Part shown: in pieces, positions 1 through 5,295 of the stretch
Numbering within the stretch: the stretch's first letter is position 1
Layout: every line of letters starts with the position of its first letter
Origin: an uncultured Oscillospiraceae bacterium
Lineage (GTDB): Bacteria; Bacillota; Clostridia; Oscillospirales; Ruminococcaceae
Direction of reading: 5' to 3'
Assembly (NCBI GenBank): GCA_910578755.1
Contig: CAJTSZ010000116.1
Coordinates: 1-6,167 of the forward strand
DNA: 6,167 nt
Made by a program: the position numbers and the translations under genes
The notes under the pieces: model-generated
What the model was told of the DNA's origin: nothing
The model's input: only the letters and a program-made list of their open reading frames with translations
The model's database searches: none

Positions 1-444
1 GTTTCCCACGACCGTTACTTTTTGGATAAAGTAGTAAACCATATTTTTGCTTATGAGGAAAACGGGACCCTAAAGCAATACCTGGGCGGTTACAGCGACT
101 ATTTTGCCCTTTATAGGGAAGAACAGCAGCACCCCCCAAAAAAACAGGGGCAGAGTGCAGGCAGTTCAGATAAACCCTATAAGCCTGTGCATGAAAAAAA
201 GCTGAAGTTTACTTACAAGGAGCAAAAGGAGTTTGACGAAATAGACGCTGTTATTGCTGGTTTGGAAGAAAGTATAGCGGCGGTGCAGGAGGAAATTAAC
301 CTGCAATCGGCCAACTTTACCCGTTTGCAGGAGCTTTTGGAGGAAAAGGAAAGCCTGGAAGGGGCACTGGCGGAAAAAATGGACCGTTGGGTGTATTTAA
401 ACGATTTAAACGACCAGATTCAGCAGCAAAACAGCAAGGCTTAA
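1..444 (+). CDS. ABC-F family ATPase, Uup/YfmR-like, C-terminal part (5' end outside window)
   Basis: The reading frame is open from the first base and ends in TAA at 442-444, giving the last 147 residues of a protein that begins outside the window. The visible part opens with SHDRYFLDKVVNHI, the switch-histidine (H-loop) motif of the second ATPase domain of ABC-F proteins. LGGYSDYFALYREEQQ follows, the usual end of that domain. A polar linker of about 30 residues (PPKKQGQSAGSSDKP) leads to KLKFTYKEQKEFDEI and a Glu/Lys/Leu-rich helical hairpin to the end. This is the C-terminal coiled-coil extension seen in Uup and YfmR. ABC-F proteins are soluble, lack membrane domains, and act on ribosomes (translation factors or antibiotic protection). 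The tail favours a housekeeping Uup/YfmR-type factor over a resistance protein, but the Walker motifs and inter-domain linker lie outside the window, so the subtype is inferred. Confidence 0.93.
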   Translation, partial: VSHDRYFLDKVVNHIFAYEENGTLKQYLGGYSDYFALYREEQQHPPKKQGQSAGSSDKPYKPVHEKKLKFTYKEQKEFDEIDAVIAGLEESIAAVQEEINLQSANFTRLQELLEEKESLEGALAEKMDRWVYLNDLNDQIQQQNSKA

Positions 445-445
445 C

Positions 446-480
446 AAAGCGCCCCTGTTCTATAAGAACAGGGGCGCTTT
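446..480. terminator. Bidirectional intrinsic terminator between convergent genes
   Basis: A perfect 15-bp stem (446-460 with 466-480) closes a 5-base loop, TATAA. The stem has a GC-rich core (GCGCCCCTG) and A/T ends, so it gives a U tract on either strand. It starts two bases after the ABC-F stop codon and lies 13 bases beyond the stop of the minus-strand binding-protein gene. It should therefore end both convergent transcripts. Confidence 0.95.
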
Positions 481-492
481 TTGTACTGTTAT

Positions 493-2463
493 TTATTTGG
501 AATTCGTTTCATAATCTGCGGCAAACTGCTCGTATTGAGCTGTGGTGTAAGCATCTTTAGAGGTTTCCCAGTTTTTCAGCTTGCTGCTCTTGTAGGAGTA
601 TTCGTTAATGCGGGTTAAGCTCCATGAAATGCTGTAGTTACACGGCAGTACCAGGGCGTTTTCCAGCAGGAAGGCCTCAGCGTCTGCAAAGGCGTTGTAG
701 CGGGCGTCCATATCGTCATAAATAGCGTCTGCCTTAGTAACCAAGTCAGTGTACTCCTTGTAAATAGCAATCAGTTCTTCATCTGTAGCGTTGTTAATGT
801 TGGAGTAAGAGGTGGAATACCAGGCATTGTCGTTGCCGTAGGTTTCCTGAACCAGATAGTTCTGTGGGTCGTTGTAGTCGGCGCCCCAGCCGTTAATTAC
901 AAAGGACTGGAGGTGAGGGTCGCGAACTTCCTTGTTCAAGCTGGAAACATAGGTGTTAATATTCAGCTTTACATAGTCGTCGCCCAAGCTGTCGCTGAAT
1001 ACCTGTTTTAAAACATTGGCGCTGTCCAAAGCAGTTTGGCTGGAGGCACTAATGTAGTAGTCAATTTCCACAGGGAAGGTAACACCCTTAGCAGTCAGTT
1101 CTTCAATAGCCTGCGCCTTGTATTCCTCTGCTTTTGCTTTGTTGTAACGGACCATACTTTCACCGTTAAAGGTGCCAAGGCCCAAACGCTCCCGAACCAG
1201 GTCAACATAGTCTGTGCCGTCGGATGTGTAAACAAAGTTTTTCATAGTGTAAAAGTCGTTTTCACATTTTAACGGGTTAATGGCATTGGTGCGTTTGTAG
1301 TAATTTGTCAGGTCAAGGCCGTAGTACCAGGAAAGGCGGAAAGCCTTGTTTGCAATGGCGGTGTTCCAGTTGGTGTCCGGCGTACCGTCATTTTTCATTT
1401 TGTCATAGTTAAAGTGGAACTGGTAAGAGTAAGAGGTGGGGCGTTTTTCTACCAGGTTGTTGTAAAATTCGTGGTTGGGGTTTCCACTGATTGTTTTCAG
1501 GTTGGATTCTGTCAAGTCAACATGGTCAATTTCACCGGCCTGCCACATTTGGTAAGCAACGTCGTTGGACTCTACCATTTTAAAAGTAATGCTGTCAAAG
1601 CGCTGGCAGTTGGTGTCCCAATATTTAGGGTTTGCCTTAAATACTTTTTCGTTGCCCTGTATATATGTAGGCATTAAGTAAGCACCATTGTACCACATGG
1701 TTTGGTTGTTCATGGCAAGGTAGCCTTCCGGCCCGCCCAGGTTATCAATTAGCTTTTGGGAAATGGGGTACAGGCAGCTGTAGTTTGCAACCGTATCAAA
1801 GTATGGCTTTGGCGCGGTGCAGGTGTAAATAATGGTGTAATCATCAGGAAGCTCCATGCCAACAGTTTCATAGAATTTGCTCATATCCAAAGCAAGGGCT
1901 TCTTCTTTTGACAGTTCTTTGGTGAAGTTATAGTATTCCGTAGCGCCTTTAATCAGTTCCATTGGCATGGAAGTATTGATGGAATCGTTTTTATGGAAGT
2001 TTAAAACAAATTCCAAGCCGGTAGCAAAGTCATGGGCGTTACAGTCGGCCATTTCTTCCCCGTTTACATCTACCCATTTTACCCCTTGGCGCAGGTTGAA
2101 GGTCCAGGTAAGGCCGCCGTCCTCGGTGCCCCATTTTTCCGCAATACATGGAATCATTCTGCCGTAGTTATCCACTTCCAGCAAGGGGTCCGTCAGGTTT
2201 ACCAGGTTTTCACCGTCCTCAGCGCGCTGGCTGTGTACAGAGCAGAAGGTTTCCAGTTCACGGGTGGCCAGCTTTGCAATAACAATATCCTTTAAAGGTT
2301 CGTTGTCTGCGCTGTTGCTATTGCTGCTGTTTTCTGCAGCGGGGGTGGAAGGGGTTGACGGGGTATCGCCAGCTGGCTGCGTTGTGTTGCCGCCGGTGGA
2401 ACAACCGCCCAGCATAAGGGCAGCTGCAAGCACAAAGGCTGCTAATCTTTGGTATGTTCTCAT
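493..2463 (-). CDS. ABC transporter substrate-binding lipoprotein, family 5 (oligopeptide-binding, OppA-like)
   Basis: This 656-aa protein is probably lipid-anchored on the outer face of the membrane, where it would capture peptides or related solutes for an ABC importer. The ATG at 2463 is chosen because TAAAGGAGG lies 8 bases upstream; the frame is open for 22 more codons, but none of those starts has such a site. Residues 1-20 form a signal peptide (basic start, then a hydrophobic stretch) ending in lipobox LGGC with Cys21. Residues 22-55 are a Ser/Thr/Pro/Asn-rich tether. Residues 87-146 carry the family-5 pattern: PLLEVDNYGRMIPCIAEKW, then LTWTFNLRQGVKW. WGADYNDPQNYL near the C-terminus is another hallmark. 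The length is somewhat above that of a typical OppA, partly because of the tether. No permease or ATPase genes lie next to it, so the partner transporter must be elsewhere. Ligand specificity cannot be read from the sequence; nickel, dipeptide or oligopeptide binding are all possible in this family. Confidence 0.93.
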   Translation of the reverse strand: MRTYQRLAAFVLAAALMLGGCSTGGNTTQPAGDTPSTPSTPAAENSSNSNSADNEPLKDIVIAKLATRELETFCSVHSQRAEDGENLVNLTDPLLEVDNYGRMIPCIAEKWGTEDGGLTWTFNLRQGVKWVDVNGEEMADCNAHDFATGLEFVLNFHKNDSINTSMPMELIKGATEYYNFTKELSKEEALALDMSKFYETVGMELPDDYTIIYTCTAPKPYFDTVANYSCLYPISQKLIDNLGGPEGYLAMNNQTMWYNGAYLMPTYIQGNEKVFKANPKYWDTNCQRFDSITFKMVESNDVAYQMWQAGEIDHVDLTESNLKTISGNPNHEFYNNLVEKRPTSYSYQFHFNYDKMKNDGTPDTNWNTAIANKAFRLSWYYGLDLTNYYKRTNAINPLKCENDFYTMKNFVYTSDGTDYVDLVRERLGLGTFNGESMVRYNKAKAEEYKAQAIEELTAKGVTFPVEIDYYISASSQTALDSANVLKQVFSDSLGDDYVKLNINTYVSSLNKEVRDPHLQSFVINGWGADYNDPQNYLVQETYGNDNAWYSTSYSNINNATDEELIAIYKEYTDLVTKADAIYDDMDARYNAFADAEAFLLENALVLPCNYSISWSLTRINEYSYKSSKLKNWETSKDAYTTAQYEQFAADYETNSK

Positions 2464-2534
2464 AAAACTATCCTCCTTTAATGTAAACCGGTTCCTTTGC
2501 CTTACTTTTGCTAATTGAGGAAAATACAATTTTA

Positions 2535-2567
2535 ATAAAATATTTCCACAAATAGAAAATATTTTAT
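2535..2567. repeat. Inverted repeat at predicted transcript start of the binding-protein gene
   Basis: Two perfect 11-base arms (2535-2545 ATAAAATATTT and 2557-2567 AAATATTTTAT) flank an 11-base spacer. On the minus strand the repeat begins just after the -10 box and covers about +1 to +30 of the predicted transcript. It could be an operator for a dimeric repressor or a weak hairpin at the mRNA 5' end. The arms consist only of A and T, so chance occurrence in this AT-rich stretch is a real possibility. Confidence 0.5.
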
Positions 2568-2570
2568 GAT

Positions 2571-2599
2571 AGTATACTAATATTTGCGCTAGTTGTCAA
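2571..2599 (-). promoter_or_regulatory. Sigma-A promoter of the binding-protein gene
   Basis: Read on the minus strand, TTGACA (2594-2599) and TATACT (2571-2576) are separated by exactly 17 bases. The -35 box matches the consensus perfectly and the -10 box has one mismatch. Transcription should start near 2564, giving a leader of about 100 bases before the ATG at 2463. This is one of the strongest promoters in the window. Confidence 0.88.
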
Positions 2600-2810
2600 T
2601 ATATTACATATAATATGGGGATTTTTTTGTAATTTTATTTATTTTTTTAAGCCTAATACAAGCAAAATAACCATAAAATGTATATTAAATTGAATTACTT
2701 TCTCTATTGTGGATACCAGTTTCTCCACAAAATGTTGGCTCAGTAGGGGTGCCAATAAAAATAACCTTTGCGCCTATTTGGTCCGCTGGCAGGTGTGCTT
2801 AAAGGGATAT

Positions 2811-2850
2811 AAAAAAACCCTTGCCGGATATTATTCCAGCAAGGGGTTTC
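2811..2850 (-). terminator. Intrinsic terminator of the DUF4253 gene
   Basis: On the minus strand an 11-bp stem with one G-U wobble (2818-2828 with 2835-2845) closes a 6-base loop and is followed by a run of seven Ts (complement of 2811-2817). It lies about 30 bases past the stop codon at 2878, so the DUF4253 transcript should end here and not run into the binding-protein gene. Confidence 0.88.
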
Positions 2851-2877
2851 GCCAATTTTGCAGAAGGGTAAGGGGGC

Positions 2878-3633
2878 TTAATCCCACCAAAAGTACCAAA
2901 CAGTAGAATCTGCCAAGCCCTGGGCTAAAGCGGTTATGCTGCCAACACCTTGGTCCACAATGTCAGCGCACCAGGCGTATTGCTCCTGTGCAAGGACAGG
3001 GGCTTTTTCACGGCCAACAGCCTGGGGAAGGGTAAATTCCAATATGTCATGGGTCACAACGGATGGTACAGCGCCATGTTTTGTAAACCAGTATTTGGCA
3101 GTTGCCATCAGCCTTTCTGTGTCAGGACATTCATTCCAGCCGCCAAAAGGAAGGTAGGCAAACACTTCCCAGGGCTGCTGGACAGGGATTTCCGCCAAAA
3201 TCAGCGGGATGGTTTTTTTGGTGCCGTAATCCCAATAGCCAAGAAAACGGTTGATGGGTTCTCCTTCATCACCCTCCAAGTCTTCCTCGGCCAGCAAGTC
3301 ATCCTCCTCACCCCAAGGGTTTGGGAATAAAGCTTCCGCATTTTGCGGAAGGGGCAGGGCTTTCATGGCGCTGCGGTAAGCGGAAACTGCCTGAGGGGAA
3401 AAGGTGCCGCCCTTGCTTTGGGGGTCGCTGTTCATTAAAAGGGTTTCCAGTAAAATATCATCTTCTGCGGCAACCAGCATAGGGATAAAGCCCTCCTGTT
3501 TTCCCCGCTTTTGGGCGGCATGGAAGGCTGCCATTAAAGGGTCGTCGTCCTGCATAGGGGCAAAGTATTGGCAAGGGCAGTTTAAAAATTCCACCAGCTT
3601 GCTTGTAATGGGGGAAGTGGTTGTTTCGGTCAT
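2878..3633 (-). CDS. DUF4253 domain-containing protein
   Basis: A 251-aa soluble protein with no signal peptide or membrane segment. The ATG at 3633 follows GGAGG with a spacer of about 8 bases. An upstream extension of 36 codons would start before the predicted promoter and has no ribosome binding site. Residues 1-105 form a divergent N-terminal part, and residues 108-125 are strongly acidic (GEEDDLLAEEDLEGDEGE). The C-terminal half matches DUF4253: IPVQQPWEVFAYLPFGGWNE (149-168) continuing with CP, then YWFTKHGAVPSVVTHDILEF (181-200), and the terminal WYFWWD (246-251). The family has no established biochemical role. The dense conserved Trp, Asp, His and Glu residues suggest a binding or catalytic pocket, but that is inference. 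The gene is transcribed alone between its own promoter and terminator. Confidence 0.9.
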   Translation of the reverse strand: MTETTTSPITSKLVEFLNCPCQYFAPMQDDDPLMAAFHAAQKRGKQEGFIPMLVAAEDDILLETLLMNSDPQSKGGTFSPQAVSAYRSAMKALPLPQNAEALFPNPWGEEDDLLAEEDLEGDEGEPINRFLGYWDYGTKKTIPLILAEIPVQQPWEVFAYLPFGGWNECPDTERLMATAKYWFTKHGAVPSVVTHDILEFTLPQAVGREKAPVLAQEQYAWCADIVDQGVGSITALAQGLADSTVWYFWWD

Positions 3634-3702
3634 TTTTAAAACCTCCTCTTTTTGTAAACTGTTTCTATTTTTCTCATGAATAGTTATAGCCTTACACAAC
3701 CC

Positions 3703-3730
3703 ATTATACAAAAATAGGGGGAAAAGGCAA
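3703..3730 (-). promoter_or_regulatory. Probable sigma-A promoter of the DUF4253 gene
   Basis: Read on the minus strand, a perfect TATAAT (3703-3708) lies 16 bases downstream of TTGCCT (3725-3730). The predicted start near 3696 leaves about 60 bases of leader before the ATG at 3633. The -35 box is only moderate. Confidence 0.65.
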
Positions 3731-3744
3731 GGGTACGGCATAAA

Positions 3745-3785
3745 TATAAAAAACGCTTGAAGCGGTGCCCCAAGCGTTTTTTATA
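3745..3785 (-). terminator. Intrinsic terminator of the tRNA-Thr gene
   Basis: A perfect 15-bp stem (3745-3759 with 3771-3785) with an 11-base loop has a GC core (CGCTTG) and A/T ends that give a six-T run in the minus-strand transcript. It begins three bases past the encoded CCA of the tRNA. It separates the tRNA unit from the promoter of the DUF4253 gene immediately downstream. Confidence 0.93.
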
Positions 3786-3788
3786 GTA

Positions 3789-3864
3789 TGGAGCTTGTGA
3801 CCTGGCTCGAACAGGCGACCTGCTCATTACGAATGAGCTGCACTACCGGCTGTGCTACACAAGC
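3789..3864 (-). tRNA. tRNA-Thr (anticodon CGU), with encoded CCA
   Basis: The minus strand folds into a complete 76-base cloverleaf. The acceptor stem GCTTGTG pairs with CACAAGC, followed by discriminator T and encoded CCA (3789-3791). The D arm is GCAC/GTGC with an 8-base loop containing GG. The anticodon arm is GCTCA/TGAGC with loop TTCGTAA, so the anticodon is CGT (reads ACG, threonine). The variable loop is AGGTC, and the T arm is GCCTG/CAGGT with loop TTCGAGC. U8, A14, G15-C48, U33 and A37 are all as expected, and the G1-C72 and C2-G71 pairs agree with threonine identity. The gene stands alone with its own promoter and terminator. The CGU isoacceptor reads ACG specifically and normally accompanies a UGU tRNA. 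Confidence 0.97.
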
Positions 3865-3884
3865 AAAATATCGTAAAATATCGT
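3865..3884. repeat. Tandem 10-bp direct repeat in the tRNA leader
   Basis: AAAATATCGT occurs twice in direct succession, ending exactly where the mature tRNA begins. With the predicted start site near 3883, the two units make up nearly the whole 5' leader that RNase P would remove. It may simply be a local duplication. Confidence 0.6.
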
Positions 3885-3889
3885 AATAC

Positions 3890-3918
3890 ATTATAGAACA
3901 TTCCGGTAGAAAAATCAA
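3890..3918 (-). promoter_or_regulatory. Sigma-A promoter of the tRNA-Thr gene
   Basis: Read on the minus strand, TTGATT (3913-3918) and a perfect TATAAT (3890-3895) are separated by exactly 17 bases. Initiation is expected near 3883, about 20 bases before the mature 5' end. The -35 box begins 21 bases after the stop codon of the upstream 145-aa gene. Confidence 0.88.
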
Positions 3919-3938
3919 GAGAAAATTGTAAAATACCT

Positions 3939-4376
3939 CTATAGCCCTTCTTTTTCTCCATTTGCATCAATTAGCCGGGCAATAGCTTCCTCCGTGTAAG
4001 AAAGCAGCCGGCCAAATTCCACGGCAATGGCGCGCCGTTCTTCGCCGCAGTAGGCTTTTTGTTCCACCAGCCGCGCCTTGCGCTCCTTTAGGGAAAGGTA
4101 GGCTTGCAGCACAGCGTCCTCCTTGTAAAACACTAAGTTGTATTTATCTTGGTTTAAGGAAAGGGGGAACAGGTCTGTCAGCAGGGAGGCGTCCTCCACA
4201 TAATACTTGGTGCCGTACTTTTGGCAGATTTCCTCTGCTACAGCAATATATTCGTCCCGCAGGGCCCGGTCAGCAGTGGGGTGGCCCAAGGCCAGTTTTT
4301 TAACCCCGGCGTTTACAATTTCGTTAAAACAGTCCATAGCGCCGCAGGCGTAGGAAAAGCTGTCTATTTTGCGCAT
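3939..4376 (-). CDS. Conserved-looking hypothetical protein, 145 aa
   Basis: I do not recognise a named family. The ATG at 4376 follows AAAGGAGG with an 8-base spacer, so the start is firm; the stop is TAG. The protein is soluble, with no signal peptide or membrane segment. Its N-terminus, SFSYACGAMDCFNEIV (6-21), carries two cysteines, Cys11 and Cys16. The middle contains LALGHPT (28-34), then a probable alpha/beta stretch with KYGTKYYVED (53-62) and LFPLSLNQDKYNLVFYK (69-85). The C-terminal 50 residues look helical and charged (LKERKARLVEQKAYCGEERR). The pattern suggests a small folded alpha/beta protein and resembles uncharacterised proteins I associate with Clostridia, but no function follows. 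No terminator is visible between its stop and the tRNA promoter, so transcripts may continue into the tRNA. Confidence 0.85.
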   Translation of the reverse strand: MRKIDSFSYACGAMDCFNEIVNAGVKKLALGHPTADRALRDEYIAVAEEICQKYGTKYYVEDASLLTDLFPLSLNQDKYNLVFYKEDAVLQAYLSLKERKARLVEQKAYCGEERRAIAVEFGRLLSYTEEAIARLIDANGEKEGL

Positions 4377-4418
4377 AATAAAGGCCTCCTTTTTCTTCTA
4401 TTGCAATAACTACTTAAT

Positions 4419-4447
4419 AATATACGGCGTTTTACGGTGTTTGTAAA
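4419..4447 (-). promoter_or_regulatory. Sigma-A promoter of the 145-aa protein gene
   Basis: Read on the minus strand, TTTACA (4442-4447) and TATATT (4419-4424) are separated by exactly 17 bases. The expected start near 4412 leaves about 35 bases of leader containing the AAAGGAGG site. It sits back to back with the promoter of the plus-strand zinc-ribbon gene. Confidence 0.75.
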
Positions 4448-4479
4448 GGAGGTTTTATGCAATATTCATAATTTATCCA

Positions 4480-4508
4480 TTGATAAAGGGAAAAAATACT
4501 TCTATACT
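4480..4508 (+). promoter_or_regulatory. Sigma-A promoter of the zinc-ribbon membrane protein gene
   Basis: TTGATA (4480-4485) and TATACT (4503-4508) are separated by exactly 17 bases. Initiation near 4515 gives a leader of only about 20 bases, almost entirely occupied by the ribosome binding site at 4518-4527. Confidence 0.82.
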
Positions 4509-4534
4509 AATTACAGTAAAGGGGTGGTAGCAGT

Positions 4535-4930
4535 ATGAAACAATGGCTTAGGCAGTTTATGGCGGGCAGGTATGGGGTGGACCAGCTTTCCATGGCAATG
4601 GCAATATGCTCTATGGTACTGATGTTGGTTTCACGGGTTTTTAGGCTGCGGCTGCTGTATTGGATAGCTGCAGCAATGCTGGCGGCAATGGTATTTCGCT
4701 CTTACTCCCGCAATACTGCAAAAAGGTACCAGGAAAACCAGTGGTTTATAGGATATTTTAAACAGCTGCGCCGTTGGGCAGCAGGGCTGCAAAACCAATG
4801 GCAGGAAAGAAAAGCCTATCGCTTTTTTAAATGCCCCAGCTGCGGCCAAAAGCTGCGGGTTCCTAAGGGCAAGGGGAAAATTTGCATCACCTGCCCAAAG
4901 TGCAAAACAGAGCTGCTGCGTAAAACGTGA
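4535..4930 (+). CDS. Small membrane protein with C-terminal zinc ribbon
   Basis: A 131-aa protein starting at ATG 4535, seven bases after the purine-rich AAAGGGGTGG, an imperfect but adequate ribosome binding site. Residues 17-33 and 40-54 are hydrophobic and probably form two membrane helices joined by a short basic turn (RVFRLR). The many Arg and Lys residues after the second helix imply a cytoplasmic C-terminus. Residues 60-98 are rich in aromatic and basic residues (WFIGYFKQLRRWAAGLQNQW). The tail holds a zinc-ribbon pattern, Cys100-x2-Cys103 and Cys120-x2-Cys123, within KCPSCGQKLRVP and TCPKCKTEL. Such ribbons bind one zinc and often mediate protein or nucleic-acid contacts. I cannot give a pathway: the gene stands alone between its own promoter and terminator. 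It may be a membrane-tethered regulator or adaptor, which is inference only. Confidence 0.87.
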   Translation: MKQWLRQFMAGRYGVDQLSMAMAICSMVLMLVSRVFRLRLLYWIAAAMLAAMVFRSYSRNTAKRYQENQWFIGYFKQLRRWAAGLQNQWQERKAYRFFKCPSCGQKLRVPKGKGKICITCPKCKTELLRKT

Positions 4931-4937
4931 GTATGTT

Positions 4938-4971
4938 AAAAAATAGATGAGCGAAGTGAAGCTATTTTTTT
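4938..4971 (+). terminator. Probable intrinsic terminator of the zinc-ribbon gene
   Basis: A 9-bp stem (4938-4946 AAAAAATAG with 4962-4970 CTATTTTTT) starts eight bases past the stop codon and ends in a run of seven Ts. The stem is almost entirely A-T and the 15-base loop pairs poorly, so it may leak. Confidence 0.62.
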
Positions 4972-4981
4972 GTGCATAACA

Positions 4982-5024
4982 GGGCGCAGGAAATTTGTGA
5001 AAAATAAAAATTTCATAAGCGCCC
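4982..5024. repeat. Two-part inverted repeat (hairpin)
   Basis: GGGCGC (4982-4987) pairs with GCGCCC (5019-5024). After a small asymmetric internal loop, GAAATTT (4990-4996) pairs with AAATTTC (5008-5014), leaving an 11-base loop. There is no T run next to it, so it is not an ordinary terminator. Confidence 0.55.
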
Positions 5025-5028
5025 CTTA

Positions 5029-5058
5029 CAAGTTTTTTGGCTTCGCCTGCAAAACTTG
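5029..5058. repeat. Inverted repeat (hairpin)
   Basis: CAAGTTTT (5029-5036) pairs with AAAACTTG (5051-5058), and inside it GGC (5039-5041) can pair with GCC (5045-5047) around TTC. It lies five bases after the preceding hairpin and has no T tail. Confidence 0.55.
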
Positions 5059-5121
5059 CGAAAATTACTTTATTGCAGCCCGAATCTGTCTGCATACCGA
5101 ATTTTTACTGTGAAACAATGA

Positions 5122-5159
5122 AAAAAACAGCGCCCAGGCTAGCTGGGGTGCTGTTTTTT
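5122..5159. terminator. Strong bidirectional terminator-like hairpin without an obvious gene
   Basis: A 10-bp perfect outer stem (5122-5131 AAAAAACAGC with 5150-5159 GCTGTTTTTT) continues inward as a GC-rich arm (GCCC with GGGGT, one bulge) to a small loop. The outer stem gives a T run on either strand. The nearest plus-strand gene ends about 190 bases upstream and already has a terminator. No minus-strand gene begins immediately to the right. Confidence 0.8.
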
Positions 5160-5210
5160 GCGTTAATTTGAGCCGTTTCAAACAAAAACGAAAAAAAACC
5201 TATAAAAAGA

Positions 5211-5239
5211 GTGCATTTTTCCATAAAACATAGTATAAT
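5211..5239 (+). promoter_or_regulatory. Probable sigma-A promoter of the lepB-rbgA unit
   Basis: A perfect TATAAT lies at 5234-5239. The best -35 candidates are weak: GTGCAT at 5211-5216 (17-base spacer) or TGCATT at 5212-5217 (16-base spacer). Initiation would fall near 5246, giving a leader of about 50 bases. Confidence 0.6.
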
Positions 5240-5280
5240 AACTTAGCAGATAGCGAACGTATCCTGCCAAGGAATACATT

Positions 5281-5287
5281 TGGGGAG
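5281..5287 (+). promoter_or_regulatory. lepB: Ribosome binding site that decides the lepB start
   Basis: TGGGGAG lies 8 bases before the TTG at 5296, a normal spacing, but it runs into the in-frame GTG at 5287 and so cannot serve that codon. The only site for the GTG would be AAGGA at about 5269-5273, roughly 13 bases away. Confidence 0.6.
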
Positions 5288-5295
5288 TGAACCGC

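Larger units (their letters stand above)
2464..2877. other. 414-base intergenic region without a gene
   Basis: The segment holds the promoter, about 100 bases of leader and the ribosome binding site of the binding-protein gene (roughly 2464-2600). A very AT-rich stretch with T and A runs follows at about 2600-2700. The terminator of the upstream DUF4253 gene is at 2811-2850. Between about 2700 and 2810 I see no convincing gene, RNA or repeat. A 65-codon plus-strand frame there has no ribosome binding site and runs through the terminator. Confidence 0.75.
4931..5295. other. 365-base gene-free region with four successive hairpins
   Basis: No credible coding region lies here. A minus-strand open frame reaching in from the zinc-ribbon gene has no ribosome binding site and looks like a shadow. 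From left to right the stretch holds the weak terminator of the zinc-ribbon gene (4938-4971), a two-part hairpin (4982-5024), a second hairpin (5029-5058), a strong terminator-like hairpin (5122-5159), and the lepB promoter and leader (about 5211-5295). No gene on either strand clearly needs the terminator at 5122-5159. Confidence 0.75.

Noticed and set aside
2706..2729. Two DnaA-box-like sequences (GTATCCACA on the minus strand and TTCTCCACA on the plus strand) in an AT-rich region
   Set aside because: Each differs from TTATCCACA at one position, there are only two close together, and no dnaA, dnaN or replication gene is near. Chance in AT-rich DNA is the simpler explanation.
2709..2906. A 65-codon plus-strand open frame starting with GTG
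   Set aside because: It has no ribosome binding site, crosses the terminator of the DUF4253 gene and enters that gene's 3' end antisense. The composition looks random.
3789..3864. Possible integration site (attachment site) at the tRNA-Thr 3' end
   Set aside because: There is no integrase gene and no second copy of the tRNA 3' end in the window, and a normal terminator follows directly.
4445..4471. A perfect AAAGGAGG followed by a four-codon frame (ATG CAA TAT TCA TAA)
   Set aside because: It lies upstream of the predicted start site of the plus-strand transcript and overlaps the -35 box of the minus-strand promoter. It would not be in the mRNA, and the 4-base spacing is too short.
4631..5095. 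A 154-codon minus-strand open frame across the zinc-ribbon gene and the following gap
   Set aside because: It lies opposite the better-supported plus-strand gene, has no ribosome binding site, runs through the terminator hairpin, and its translation shows no recognisable domain.
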